Both the position numbers and the translations under genes were made by a program. The notes below the pieces were generated by a model, which was given only the letters and a program-made list of their open reading frames with translations, had not been told where the DNA came from and ran no database searches. A stretch of 64,000 bases of DNA from an uncultured Actinomycetes bacterium (GTDB lineage Bacteria; Actinomycetota; Acidimicrobiia; Acidimicrobiales; RAAP-2). The first letter of the stretch is position 1, and each line of letters starts with the position of its first letter. The stretch covers positions 23,514-87,513 of the forward strand of contig CAIORQ010000055.1 in NCBI GenBank assembly GCA_903860745.1, written 5' to 3'. Positions 35,657 through 43,540 of the stretch are shown piece by piece.

Positions 35657-35983
35657 CTACTGGGGAACCGGTGCGGGGACCCGGAGGCCCGCGGCAAGAC
35701 CGGGGCAGCGTGCCCCGAGGTCGTGCTGGGCCAGCGCGGTGACCTCGACGGAGCAGTAGCGCCACAGGGGCAGGCTGCTGATCGCGGCGTGCAGTTCGGT
35801 GGCGTCGACCGCGGACCAGATGGCGCGATTGGCGAAGCGCCCGGGAACACGCCATATCGCCCGGATGACCCCCGCCTCGGTGAGCTCGGCGCCACGAAGC
35901 CGTTCGGCGGCTATGAGCTCGCTGCGCCGATCGTCGGGCATGTCCTGGGGGAAGGTCACTTCGATTTCGATCAGGAATTCCAT
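35657..35983 (-). CDS. Muconolactone isomerase-like small protein
   Basis: 108 residues with the dimeric alpha+beta-barrel fold of muconolactone Delta-isomerase: MEFLIEIEVTFPQDMPDDRR at the start, then AERLRGAEL and IRAIWRVPGRFANRAIWSA, all characteristic. No other aromatic-degradation gene is nearby. It is the third gene of an enolase-LacI-isomerase operon and starts 10 bases after the regulator, with GAGGAGCC before the ATG. The context suggests that it isomerises a sugar lactone rather than muconolactone, an inference needing assay. Confidence 0.78.
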   Translation of the reverse strand: MEFLIEIEVTFPQDMPDDRRSELIAAERLRGAELTEAGVIRAIWRVPGRFANRAIWSAVDATELHAAISSLPLWRYCSVEVTALAQHDLGARCPGLAAGLRVPAPVPQ

Positions 35984-35993
35984 GGCTCCTCTT

Positions 35994-37055
35994 CTACTGA
36001 CGCGGGACGTGACCACGTGTCGACACGGGTCCGACGCTCGCGGTGGGGACGTAGACCGTCGGGACGCTCAAGATGCTCGGCGCCGCGCCAGCGATGGACT
36101 CGAGGAGCAGTTGCGCGCCCAGCACGCCCATCTGGTGGTGGTCTCGCTCGATGGTGGCCAGGGGCGGGACGAGGAACTCGGCGAGGGGGACCTCGTCGCA
36201 GGTCACCAGGGAGATGTCGTCGGGGATGCGAACGTCGTGGCGACGCAGTGCGCGCAGGACGCCCACGAGGATCTGATTGCTTCCCGCGACGATGGCGGTG
36301 GGCGGCGAGCTCTCCGACAGGAGACCCTCGGTGGCGCTCTCGCCGTGTTCGGTGGTGAAGTCCCCCGAGCGCACCAGGGCGCTCAATCCCAATTGGCGCG
36401 AGATGCGTCGCAGGGTGGTGGCACGGTCGCGCGCCGGTCGAAGGTCCGAGGGCCCGTTGACCAGCGCGATGCGCCGGTGCCCGAACGAGGCGAGGTGGCG
36501 CACGGCCTCGGCGACGCCCGCGTCATGGTCGGCGATCACCGCCGACAACGGGCGGTTGACGCTCATCTCGCGGTCGACCAGCACGACGGGACAACCCGAC
36601 CTCTCCACGGCGTCGATGGTGCCGGGAGCCTGTTCGCTGGAGACCGACAGGAGGAGGCCGTCCACCCGTCGCTGGGTGAGCAGTCTGATGTGTTCGGCGT
36701 CGAGGGTCGGGCTGTTCATCGAGTTGGTCAGGAGCATGGAGTAGCCCGAGGCTCGAAGGCAGGTCTCGGCACCCAGAGCGATCTCGGAGATCAACGGGTT
36801 GGAGATGCTGGCCACGACGAAGCCGATGGTCATCGAGGCCCCGCGCCGAAGGCTCTGGGCGAGGAGGTCGGGCTCGTACCCCAGCGCCGCCACCGCGTCG
36901 ATGACGCGATTCTTCATCACCTCGCTGACGTTGGGATGTCCCGAGAGGACCCGCGAGACCGACGACGGAGCCACGCCAGCGCGTTTGGCGACCTCCTGCA
37001 TGCTGATTCTGTTCGCACCACCAGTTTGGGTCGCAACAGAACCAGGCTTGGTCAC
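35994..37055 (-). CDS. LacI-family transcriptional regulator 1 (proposed regulator of the 16-mer regulon)
   Basis: 353 residues. The N-terminal helix-turn-helix with hinge is at residues 17-70: ISMQEVAKRAGVAPSSVSRV, then VSEVMKNRVIDAVAALGYEP. The periplasmic-binding-protein-like effector domain follows. Its gene lies 11 bases after the enolase-superfamily gene in the same operon. The promoter in front of that operon carries a 16-base CG-centred palindrome of LacI type. Three similar sites occur before other sugar-acid operons, so autoregulation and control of the island are likely. The effector is probably a sugar or sugar acid. Confidence 0.88.
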   Translation of the reverse strand: MTKPGSVATQTGGANRISMQEVAKRAGVAPSSVSRVLSGHPNVSEVMKNRVIDAVAALGYEPDLLAQSLRRGASMTIGFVVASISNPLISEIALGAETCLRASGYSMLLTNSMNSPTLDAEHIRLLTQRRVDGLLLSVSSEQAPGTIDAVERSGCPVVLVDREMSVNRPLSAVIADHDAGVAEAVRHLASFGHRRIALVNGPSDLRPARDRATTLRRISRQLGLSALVRSGDFTTEHGESATEGLLSESSPPTAIVAGSNQILVGVLRALRRHDVRIPDDISLVTCDEVPLAEFLVPPLATIERDHHQMGVLGAQLLLESIAGAAPSILSVPTVYVPTASVGPVSTRGHVPRQ

Positions 37056-37066
37056 TATGACTCCAC

Positions 37067-38239
37067 TTACTCCGTTCGGACTCGAAATCGGTCGATGTAG
37101 TCCGTGTTGAGTTGCCAGCCTAGTCCGGGTTCATCCGACAACTGGAGTTCCCCGTTGACCAGTGGCGGGCGGTTGGCGATGAGGTTCCACCAGAAGGGAT
37201 CGCGATCGGGGTGGAAGCACTCGGCCACCGACCCGTGGGCCTGGCTGGCGATCAGGTGGGTGGACACCTGGGGCTCCTCGTGGTGGCCGATGGTGACGCC
37301 GTAGGTCCCCGCGACGGCCGCCGTTCGACGCCAGACGGTTGGTCCGCCCGACCACGAGGCGTCGAAGTTGCAGAAGTCGATGGCCCCGACCTCCATCAGG
37401 TTGCGACAGCCGACGGGGGAGACCTCGCTCTGCCCGGCGCACACCGGGATGGGTCCACGCATGCGAACGTCGCGCATCCCGCGAGCATCGTTGTCCCATC
37501 CCACGGGCTCCTCGAACCACATGATGTTCTGGTCGGCGATGCGTGCGCCGAGGTCCAGCGCCTGGGCCACCGTGTAGCCCTGGTTGGCGTCGATGCAGAT
37601 GAGGAAGCCCTCGGGGGTGGCCGCCCGGGCGCGCATCACCCGTTCGGCGTCGACCTCGGGAGAGCGTCCACCCACCTTGAACTTGACACCAGCCAGTCCG
37701 AAATCGACGTAGGACTGCATCTCCTCCTCGATCGTGCCGAGGGGGTCGTCGTAGTAGCCGCCGATGGCGATGAGGGGCAGCTGTCGACGAAAGCCACCCC
37801 ACAGACGCCAGAGGGGCTGGCCGAGGGCCTTGCCCACCGCGTCCCAGATGGCGGCGTCGACGCCGGCCAGGGCCACCAGACCGATGCGGCGATCGCGAAG
37901 AATGTCGAAGGTGACGTGGTAGCCCGCCTGCCAGCACTGCTCGGTGGCCATCGCGTCCAGACCGACGATCGAGGGCGCGAGTTCGTTGTGCACGACCTGC
38001 TCGATTTCGAGCAGGTTGGCGTCCTCGTCACCGGCGTAGGCCTCTCCGACGATGCCGTCGGCGGTGTGCACCCGGGTGATGAGTGTCGAGCGATGGGTCA
38101 TGTGGTAGTGGCTGCCCTTGAAGTCGGCGGCCAGGGGTGCGCGCACGGCGATGGTCTCGATGCGCGTGATCCTCAATGGTGAGTCGGATTGCCTCGATGG
38201 GCTCTCCGCTCCTTGGTTCTGGTCCGCTTGCACTGTCAC
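37067..38239 (-). CDS. Enolase-superfamily sugar-acid dehydratase (copy 1)
   Basis: 390 residues of the mandelate racemase/muconate-lactonising enzyme type. The N-terminal capping domain is about residues 24-140. The barrel carries KFKVGG (Lys-x-Lys base near 188), metal ligands in CIDANQGY (Asp near 217) and WFEEPVGWD (Glu near 243), a third acidic ligand in CAGQSE, and HHEEPQVSTHL with the His base near 324. Such enzymes dehydrate aldonic acids to 2-keto-3-deoxy acids; here rhamnonate or a related acid is likely. GTG start with GAGGAGAA upstream. First gene of the operon with LacI regulator 1. Confidence 0.85.
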   Translation of the reverse strand: MTVQADQNQGAESPSRQSDSPLRITRIETIAVRAPLAADFKGSHYHMTHRSTLITRVHTADGIVGEAYAGDEDANLLEIEQVVHNELAPSIVGLDAMATEQCWQAGYHVTFDILRDRRIGLVALAGVDAAIWDAVGKALGQPLWRLWGGFRRQLPLIAIGGYYDDPLGTIEEEMQSYVDFGLAGVKFKVGGRSPEVDAERVMRARAATPEGFLICIDANQGYTVAQALDLGARIADQNIMWFEEPVGWDNDARGMRDVRMRGPIPVCAGQSEVSPVGCRNLMEVGAIDFCNFDASWSGGPTVWRRTAAVAGTYGVTIGHHEEPQVSTHLIASQAHGSVAECFHPDRDPFWWNLIANRPPLVNGELQLSDEPGLGWQLNTDYIDRFRVRTE

Positions 38240-38276
38240 CGTTCTCCTCAGCCCCGCCGTGATGGCGCCCTAATCC

Positions 38277-38310
38277 TCAAGACCATAACGCAGACGAGGT
38301 ATCGATTCCA
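38277..38310 (-). promoter_or_regulatory. Putative promoter of the enolase-lacI-isomerase operon
   Basis: On the minus strand TTGGAA (38305-38310) is followed after 18 bases by TATGGT. The -35 lies inside the 16-mer palindrome at 38296-38311, so a bound LacI protein would block it. Confidence 0.45.
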
Positions 38311-38311
38311 A
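38296..38311. promoter_or_regulatory. LacI-type operator, 16-mer site A
   Basis: GAGGTATCGATTCCAA; centre CG at 38303/38304. The right half GATTCCAA is identical to site C. It overlaps the proposed -35 of the operon that encodes LacI regulator 1. Confidence 0.6.
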
Positions 38312-38461
38312 ATAATTGGCGAAATTATCTGTCGTGGTGGAGGATCACTCCTCGGACTCCGGACAACCTCGCTCACGTATCCCCAATACCCCTTTGATTC
38401 TCCGACAATTCACTGAGGTGTCGGAAAAGTGCGCCCTTTGGCTTGCGTCCCCCACCATTTG

Positions 38462-38477
38462 TTGGTATCGTTTCCAA
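38462..38477. promoter_or_regulatory. LacI-type operator, 16-mer site B
   Basis: TTGGTATCGTTTCCAA, with CG centre and TTGG/CCAA arms. It lies about 80-100 bases upstream of the importer promoter and 166 bases from site A, a spacing that could allow looping. Confidence 0.6.
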
Positions 38478-38541
38478 AGTCAGCGATCCTGGTGTTGCAC
38501 AACCGAGTCGTCGGCGACGTTTTTGCGAATTTCCAGAATCG

Positions 38542-38578
38542 TTGAATTGTTTCAATTTCTTGTGTTAAATTGTTTCAA
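38542..38578 (+). promoter_or_regulatory. Importer promoter built on two tandem 14-mers
   Basis: TTGAATTGTTTCAA (38542-38555) and TTAAATTGTTTCAA (38565-38578) are direct copies 23 bases apart. TTGAAT of the first and TTAAAT of the second form a -35/-10 pair with 17-base spacing. Each copy has TTnAA/TTCAA-like arms similar to the 14-mer operators before rhaM and lutA, so a regulator bound here would cover both promoter elements. Confidence 0.5.
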
Positions 38579-38644
38579 CTTGCTGGTCAGACGGGCGGGG
38601 GATGTGAAGTGACCGAATCAGGATTGGGGGGTGACCAGAGCGCC

Positions 38645-40171
38645 ATGTCGACGTCTCGTGACGCCACGCCCTCCGCGCCCGTCGTCGAACTTCGCGGCAT
38701 CACCCGCAGCTTCGGAGGGCTCCAAGCCCTCAAGGGCGTCAACCTGAACCTCCGCGCGGGCGAAATCGTGGGACTCCTCGGTGAGAACGGAGCGGGCAAG
38801 TCGACCCTGGTCAAGATCCTCACCGGCGTCATCGAGCCCGATGGCGGTCAGATCCTGGTGGACGGAACGGTCCACCGCATCGCCAATCCCCGCGTCGCGC
38901 GCGACCTCGGCATCTCGGCCACCTACCAGGAGCCCGCCGTCTTCCCCGACCTGGACGTCGCCGAGAACGTCTTCGCCGGTCGACAGCCCATGCGCAAGGG
39001 ACTGGTCGACTGGGGCGAGATGTACGAGCGCGCGACGGCGGTCTTCGAGGAGATCGGTATCGAACTCGACGTCCGCGCCCCGGTCTACCAACTGGGCATC
39101 GCCGATCGTCAACTCATCGAGATCGCCAAGTCACTGGTCTCGGGGGCGCGGGTCCTGATCTTGGACGAGCCCACCTCGGTACTCTCCAACCGCGAGGTCG
39201 ATTCGCTGTTCACCTTGCTGAGGTCGCTGCGCGACCGCGGCATCTCACTGGTCTTCGTCAGCCACAAGCTCGATGAGGTGACCGCCCTGACCGATCGCGT
39301 CGTCGTGCTGCGCGACGGCGTGCTGATCACCGAGCGGCCCACGGCGGAGCTCACCATCTCGGAGATGGTGCGCATGATGTGCGGGCGCGACGTCGGTGAC
39401 CTGTACCCGGAGATCACCCGCAACAGCGGCGACGTCGTCTTGCGGGTCGAGGGACTCACGCGTCCGGGCTACTTCCAGAACGTGTCCTTCGAACTGCGCC
39501 GAGGTGAGATCCTCGGTCTCGCCGGACTCGTGGGGGCCGGCCGCACCGAGTTGGCCGAGGCCATCTTCGGCATCACCCCGGCGGAGTCGGGTTCCATGAC
39601 GATCGACGGGCACCCCTACACCTCTCAGTCGCCCCGGCACGCCATTCGCTGCGGCATCGCCTACCTCCCCGAGGACCGACTCGGCAACGGACTGGTCTCG
39701 GGGATGCGGGTGCCCTTCAACATGACGATGTCGGTGTGGGGCAGCATCGCCAACCGCTTCGGTCGCTTCAGGATGCGGGTGATGTACCGTCGCGCCGAGG
39801 GCCTCGCCGAGCGCGTGCAGCTCCAGGCGGGTCGCCTCAACCAGTTGACCAGCGCGCTCTCGGGCGGCAATCAGCAAAAGGTGGTGCTCGGCAAGTGGTT
39901 GGCCACCGAGCCGCGGATCCTCATCCTCGACGAGCCGACCCACGGCATCGACGTCGGGACCAAGGCCGAGGTCCTGGGCATGGTCGCGGAACTCGCGAAG
40001 TCGGGGGTGGCCGTCATCATCATCTCCTCGGAGCTCGAAGAGGTCCGCGCGATGAGCACGCGCCTGCTGGTCATGCGCGAAGGCTCGGTCGTGGCGGAAT
40101 TCGTCACGCCCGTCGATTCCCACGTGATCCTCGAGGCCGCATCGGGCGTCTTGTCGAAGGTGGGCCCATGA
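38645..40171 (+). CDS. Sugar ABC importer, two-domain ATP-binding protein (RbsA/MglA type)
   Basis: 508 residues with two ABC domains. The first has GENGAGKSTL near residue 50, LILDEPTSVLSNRE, and the usual H-loop SHKLDEV. The second has GLVGAGRTEL, LSGGNQQKV and LILDEPTHGIDVGT. I prefer the ATG reading MSTSRDATPS; a GTG 12 codons earlier (38609) preceded by GGGGG is possible. It energises uptake by the two permeases that follow with overlapping start-stop signals and by the binding protein at the end. Flanking rhamnose genes suggest L-rhamnose or a related deoxysugar. Confidence 0.9.
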   Translation: MSTSRDATPSAPVVELRGITRSFGGLQALKGVNLNLRAGEIVGLLGENGAGKSTLVKILTGVIEPDGGQILVDGTVHRIANPRVARDLGISATYQEPAVFPDLDVAENVFAGRQPMRKGLVDWGEMYERATAVFEEIGIELDVRAPVYQLGIADRQLIEIAKSLVSGARVLILDEPTSVLSNREVDSLFTLLRSLRDRGISLVFVSHKLDEVTALTDRVVVLRDGVLITERPTAELTISEMVRMMCGRDVGDLYPEITRNSGDVVLRVEGLTRPGYFQNVSFELRRGEILGLAGLVGAGRTELAEAIFGITPAESGSMTIDGHPYTSQSPRHAIRCGIAYLPEDRLGNGLVSGMRVPFNMTMSVWGSIANRFGRFRMRVMYRRAEGLAERVQLQAGRLNQLTSALSGGNQQKVVLGKWLATEPRILILDEPTHGIDVGTKAEVLGMVAELAKSGVAVIIISSELEEVRAMSTRLLVMREGSVVAEFVTPVDSHVILEAASGVLSKVGP

Positions 40172-41274
40172 CGAGCGTCGCGACCAGCGCCCCGAGCGTG
40201 TCGACCCTGCGACGCACCTTGCGTTCGGGGTTCTTCAAGCGCAGTGACACGAGTCTCTTCTTCTTGATCGTGGTGGTCACCCTCGTGGCCGCCGCGACGC
40301 TCTCCGACTTCCGGACGTGGAGCAACATCTCGAACCTCCTCAACACCGTGGCGCTGATCGCGATCGTCGCCATCGGTGAGGCGGTGACCATCCTCGCTCG
40401 TCAGATCGACCTGTCGGTCGGGGCGATCCTGGGAATCTGCGCCTACCTGGTCGGCGAGGCGACGGGGCACGTCTCGGGGCCCTTGGGTCCCGTGGTCGGC
40501 GTGGTGATGGCGCTCGCCCTCGGCGGCGCCCTTGGCCTGGGCAACGCCCTGCTCATCGACGGGCTCAAGATGCCGGCCATCATCGCGACACTGGCGACGC
40601 TGTCCATCTACACCGGCGTCCAGATCTTCGTCAACAACGGTTCCCAGCTCTACCTGACCCAGGTGCCCAAGTGGCTGTCGGGTCTTCGTGGGGCCACCTG
40701 GTTCGGCATCGGGACCTTCATCTGGATCGCCGCCATCTGCATGCTGGTCGTGAGCTTCATCCTTCGGCGCACGCGCTTCGGTCGCGACGTCTACGCCCTC
40801 GGATCGAACCCCGAGGCCGCGGTGTACCTCGGCGTGAAGGTGCGCTTGCGCACCTACCAGCTCTTCGCCCTCTGCGGCGCCATGGCGGGATTGGGTGGAC
40901 TGCTCTACGTGTCGCAGTTCGGCAACGTCGACGCCACCGCGGGCAGCGGCATGAACCTGACGGTGATCGCCGCCGCAGTCGTCGGTGGAGTGAGCCTCTT
41001 CGGCGGGTCGGGGACCGCCTACAACGCCGTGCTGGGGGCCCTGCTGCTCGGTGAGATCCAGAACATCCTGGAACTGACCCGTATCTCGGTGTTCGCCGAA
41101 CAGACCCTCCAGGGCGTGGCCATCGTCGTGGCCGTCGCCGTGTATGCGGTGGTCTCGCGTCGACTGCGCCGTCCGGTGCGACGACAAGCCATGGTGGAGG
41201 CCGCGGCCGGCGCCCACGGGGACGCGACGGTCGCCTCTGGCGTGACGGCGCCCAGGGACGGTGAGCATGAATAG
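40168..41274 (+). CDS. Sugar ABC importer permease 1
   Basis: 368-residue inner-membrane permease of the ribose/rhamnose family with about ten helices. The conserved stretch is IGEAVTILARQIDLSVGAIL near residue 70, the ATPase-contact loop is GSNPEAAVYLGVKVRL, and GSGMNLTVIAAAVVGGVSLFGG is also present. ATG overlaps the ATPase stop (ATGA). Forms a heterodimer with permease 2. The polar C-terminal tail of about 35 residues is not conserved. Confidence 0.92.
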   Translation: MTSVATSAPSVSTLRRTLRSGFFKRSDTSLFFLIVVVTLVAAATLSDFRTWSNISNLLNTVALIAIVAIGEAVTILARQIDLSVGAILGICAYLVGEATGHVSGPLGPVVGVVMALALGGALGLGNALLIDGLKMPAIIATLATLSIYTGVQIFVNNGSQLYLTQVPKWLSGLRGATWFGIGTFIWIAAICMLVVSFILRRTRFGRDVYALGSNPEAAVYLGVKVRLRTYQLFALCGAMAGLGGLLYVSQFGNVDATAGSGMNLTVIAAAVVGGVSLFGGSGTAYNAVLGALLLGEIQNILELTRISVFAEQTLQGVAIVVAVAVYAVVSRRLRRPVRRQAMVEAAAGAHGDATVASGVTAPRDGEHE

Positions 41275-42289
41275 GCTGCGAAACGTCGTGGTGCGGTGGG
41301 AGACCGGGCTCGTCCTGCTCATCGTGCTCGTCATGGTCGTGGGGCAGTGGGCCGACGGCGACCTGATGTCCAGCTTCAACCTCCAGACCACGGCGCTCAA
41401 CAGCGTCGTCTTGTTGTGCCTCGCCCTGGGTCTGGCCCCGGTGATCATGACGAGCGACATCGACCTCTCGGTGGTGGGTACGCTCGCCCTCGTCGGCGTG
41501 GTGATCGGTGACCTCACCGCCCACGGGACCAACACCTGGTTGGCGATCGCCATCGGCTTGGCCATCTCCTTGGTCTGCGGACTGGTCAACGGACTGCTCG
41601 TGGTCCTCTTCGACCTCCCCGCGCTCGCGGTCACGCTGGGCACGATGGGCGCCTACACGGGTTTCTCCTTCCTCATCCTCAAGGGACTGGCCATCTCCAC
41701 CTTTCCGAGCGTCATCGTGTCGATGGGCAGTTCGAACGTGACCGGGACGCAGATCCCCTTCGCCGTGGTCCTGCTGGTGGTCTTCGCCGCCATCTTGTCC
41801 TTCGTCATGCACGGCACGGTCTTCGGCAAGTCCGTCTTCGCCATCGGCGGGAGCCGCAAGGCGGCGCTCTTCTCGGGAATCGCGGTGAATCGCGTGCGCA
41901 TCACGACCTTCGTCATCTCGGGACTGATGGCGGGCATCGCGGGCCTCTTGTTCCTGGGCAACTACGAGACGGCCCAGGCCGGCATGGGGGCGAGTGAGCT
42001 CCTCCCGGCCGTGACCGCCGTCATCCTCGGGGGCGTCAGCGCCTATGGTGGTACCGGGACGATCCCCGGAGTCGTCCTGGCGGCCGCCTTGCTGGCGCTC
42101 CTGCAATCCGCCCTGGGGCTCCACAACTTCTCCGGTGAGGGCCAGACGATGGCCATCGGATTCCTCTTGATCATCGCCATCGGCCTGCCGCCGCTGTCGC
42201 AGAAGTTCAAGGACTGGAGGCGGCGTCGCAACGCCAGCCCGGTCACGTTCGCTAATGCTGTCTCAGGTAGTAGCGAGGAGGGAAAGTAA
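41267..42289 (+). CDS. Sugar ABC importer permease 2
   Basis: 340-residue partner permease with about ten helices. Family motifs are LAPVIMTSDIDLSVVGTLAL near residue 60, IGGSRKAALFSGIAVNRVRI and LPAVTAVILGGVSAYGGTGT. I use the ATG at 41267, which overlaps permease 1 by 8 bases; a GTG two codons earlier is possible. Two distinct permease genes with a single two-domain ATPase resemble RhaP/RhaQ-RhaT rhamnose importers and autoinducer-2 importers. Confidence 0.92.
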   Translation: MNRLRNVVVRWETGLVLLIVLVMVVGQWADGDLMSSFNLQTTALNSVVLLCLALGLAPVIMTSDIDLSVVGTLALVGVVIGDLTAHGTNTWLAIAIGLAISLVCGLVNGLLVVLFDLPALAVTLGTMGAYTGFSFLILKGLAISTFPSVIVSMGSSNVTGTQIPFAVVLLVVFAAILSFVMHGTVFGKSVFAIGGSRKAALFSGIAVNRVRITTFVISGLMAGIAGLLFLGNYETAQAGMGASELLPAVTAVILGGVSAYGGTGTIPGVVLAAALLALLQSALGLHNFSGEGQTMAIGFLLIIAIGLPPLSQKFKDWRRRRNASPVTFANAVSGSSEEGK

Positions 42290-42350
42290 CACCAGTAATG
42301 GATCATCACCGAATTCAGGATTGACTTCGGTTTCAACCTTAGGGGGATAG

Positions 42351-43379
42351 ATGAAGAATCAGAGAAGTGTTATCAGGGCAGTCGCCGGCGTCGTCCTCGC
42401 CTGCGCGTCCGTTCTGCCTGTCGCTCTCATGAGCGCCAACAGCGCGGGGGCGTCGGGAATGACGAAGGTGTACATGATTCCCAAGTTCACGGGGATCGCA
42501 CCCTTCACCCAGGCTGCCGCTGGTTGCAAGTCCCAGGGCGCCAAGTTGGGTTTGAACTGTCTCTACGGCGGTCCCACCACGGGCTCGGCCGTCGACCAGG
42601 TCAACTTCATTAACAACGCGGTGGCCGCTGGTGACAAGGGAGTCTTGATCTCCAACGACGACGCGGCGACGACCAACCCCGCTCTCGTCCGTGCCGAAAA
42701 GCACGGCGTGAAGGTGGTCACGTTCGACTCCGACGCTCTGCCGTCGGGCCGCACGGTCTACGTCGAGGGCACCAGCACCGCGTCAATCGCTCAGACCGAG
42801 CTCAACATGATGGGATCGCAGATGAAGCCGGCCTTCAACGGCAAGTTCATCATCTTGTCGGCGCAGGCCACTGACTCCAACCAGGTCACGTGGAACGCGC
42901 AGGTCAAGGCGGACCTCAAGATGCCCAAGTACTCCAAGCTGACCTTGGTGTCGATCGTGAACCCGCCGTCGGACTCCGCCGCGGACGCCACGTCGAGCCT
43001 GCAGGCGGCCTTGGCCGCCAACCCGGGCGTGACGGGCATCATCTCGCCCACCACGGTTGGTATCGCGGCGGCGGCTCAGTACCTGACCACCAACAAGACC
43101 TGCTCGAAGTACGTGCTGACGGGTCTCGGCGACCCCGACCAGATGAAGCCCTTCGTTGACTCCAACTGCGTGCACAGCTTCGCGCTGTGGAACTTCACGC
43201 AGGAGGGCAAGGTTGCCGCCTGCGCGATGAGCGCGGTCCTGGCGGGCAAGCTGACCGGAAAGACTGGTCAGTCCTTCATGTGCGCCGGCACCAAGGAGGT
43301 TGTCCTCCCGGGCCAGACGGTCAGTGCGGGCAACGCCGAGGTGTTCACCAAGGCCAACGTTGCGAGCGCGGGCTTCTAA
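42351..43379 (+). CDS. Sugar-binding protein of ABC importer (RhaS-like)
   Basis: 342 residues. A signal peptide of about 35 residues (MKNQRSVIRAVAGVV, ending NSAGASG) precedes a periplasmic-binding-protein fold of the ribose/LacI type, seen in KGVLISNDDAATTNPALVRA and GVKVVTFDSDAL. No lipobox Cys is present. RNA start signals are AGGGGG before the ATG. The closest families are rhamnose- and autoinducer-2-binding proteins; the operon and surrounding rha genes favour rhamnose. A strong terminator follows. Confidence 0.85.
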   Translation: MKNQRSVIRAVAGVVLACASVLPVALMSANSAGASGMTKVYMIPKFTGIAPFTQAAAGCKSQGAKLGLNCLYGGPTTGSAVDQVNFINNAVAAGDKGVLISNDDAATTNPALVRAEKHGVKVVTFDSDALPSGRTVYVEGTSTASIAQTELNMMGSQMKPAFNGKFIILSAQATDSNQVTWNAQVKADLKMPKYSKLTLVSIVNPPSDSAADATSSLQAALAANPGVTGIISPTTVGIAAAAQYLTTNKTCSKYVLTGLGDPDQMKPFVDSNCVHSFALWNFTQEGKVAACAMSAVLAGKLTGKTGQSFMCAGTKEVVLPGQTVSAGNAEVFTKANVASAGF

Positions 43380-43407
43380 GTAGTCCACGTCCGCAGTACT
43401 GACTTGC

Positions 43408-43445
43408 GGGAACTGCCCGGGGCCGTGAGGCCCCGGGCAGTTCCC
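43408..43445 (+). terminator. Terminator of the sugar-importer operon
   Basis: Perfect 17-bp stem (GGGAACTGCCCGGGGCC and its complement) closed by the tetraloop GTGA and followed by TTTGT, 28 bases after the binding-protein stop. The strongest terminator-like structure in the window. Confidence 0.9.
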
Positions 43446-43540
43446 TTTGTCGCGTCAGCGTCGCTGGTCCTGCGGGGGTCCCCATCGGGTGTCCCTACTC
43501 CAGTGGGCCGAGCCGGTCAGCGCGCGGCGGGGTGGTCCCC

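Larger units (their letters stand above)
38240..38644. other. Divergent control region between dehydratase and sugar-importer operons
   Basis: About 405 bases without a gene, markedly richer in A+T than its surroundings. It contains two 16-base LacI-type palindromes (38296 and 38462), a putative minus-strand promoter over the first, and a plus-strand promoter built on two tandem 14-mers (38542 and 38565). I see no terminator or RNA gene in it. Short ORFs here are not convincing. Confidence 0.7.

Noticed and set aside
42321..42336. TTGACTTCGGTTTCAA before the sugar-binding-protein gene as a fifth 16-mer operator
   Set aside because: It is CG-centred but matches the other sites at only about 11 of 16 positions and lies inside the importer operon. 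Kept only as a weak possibility.
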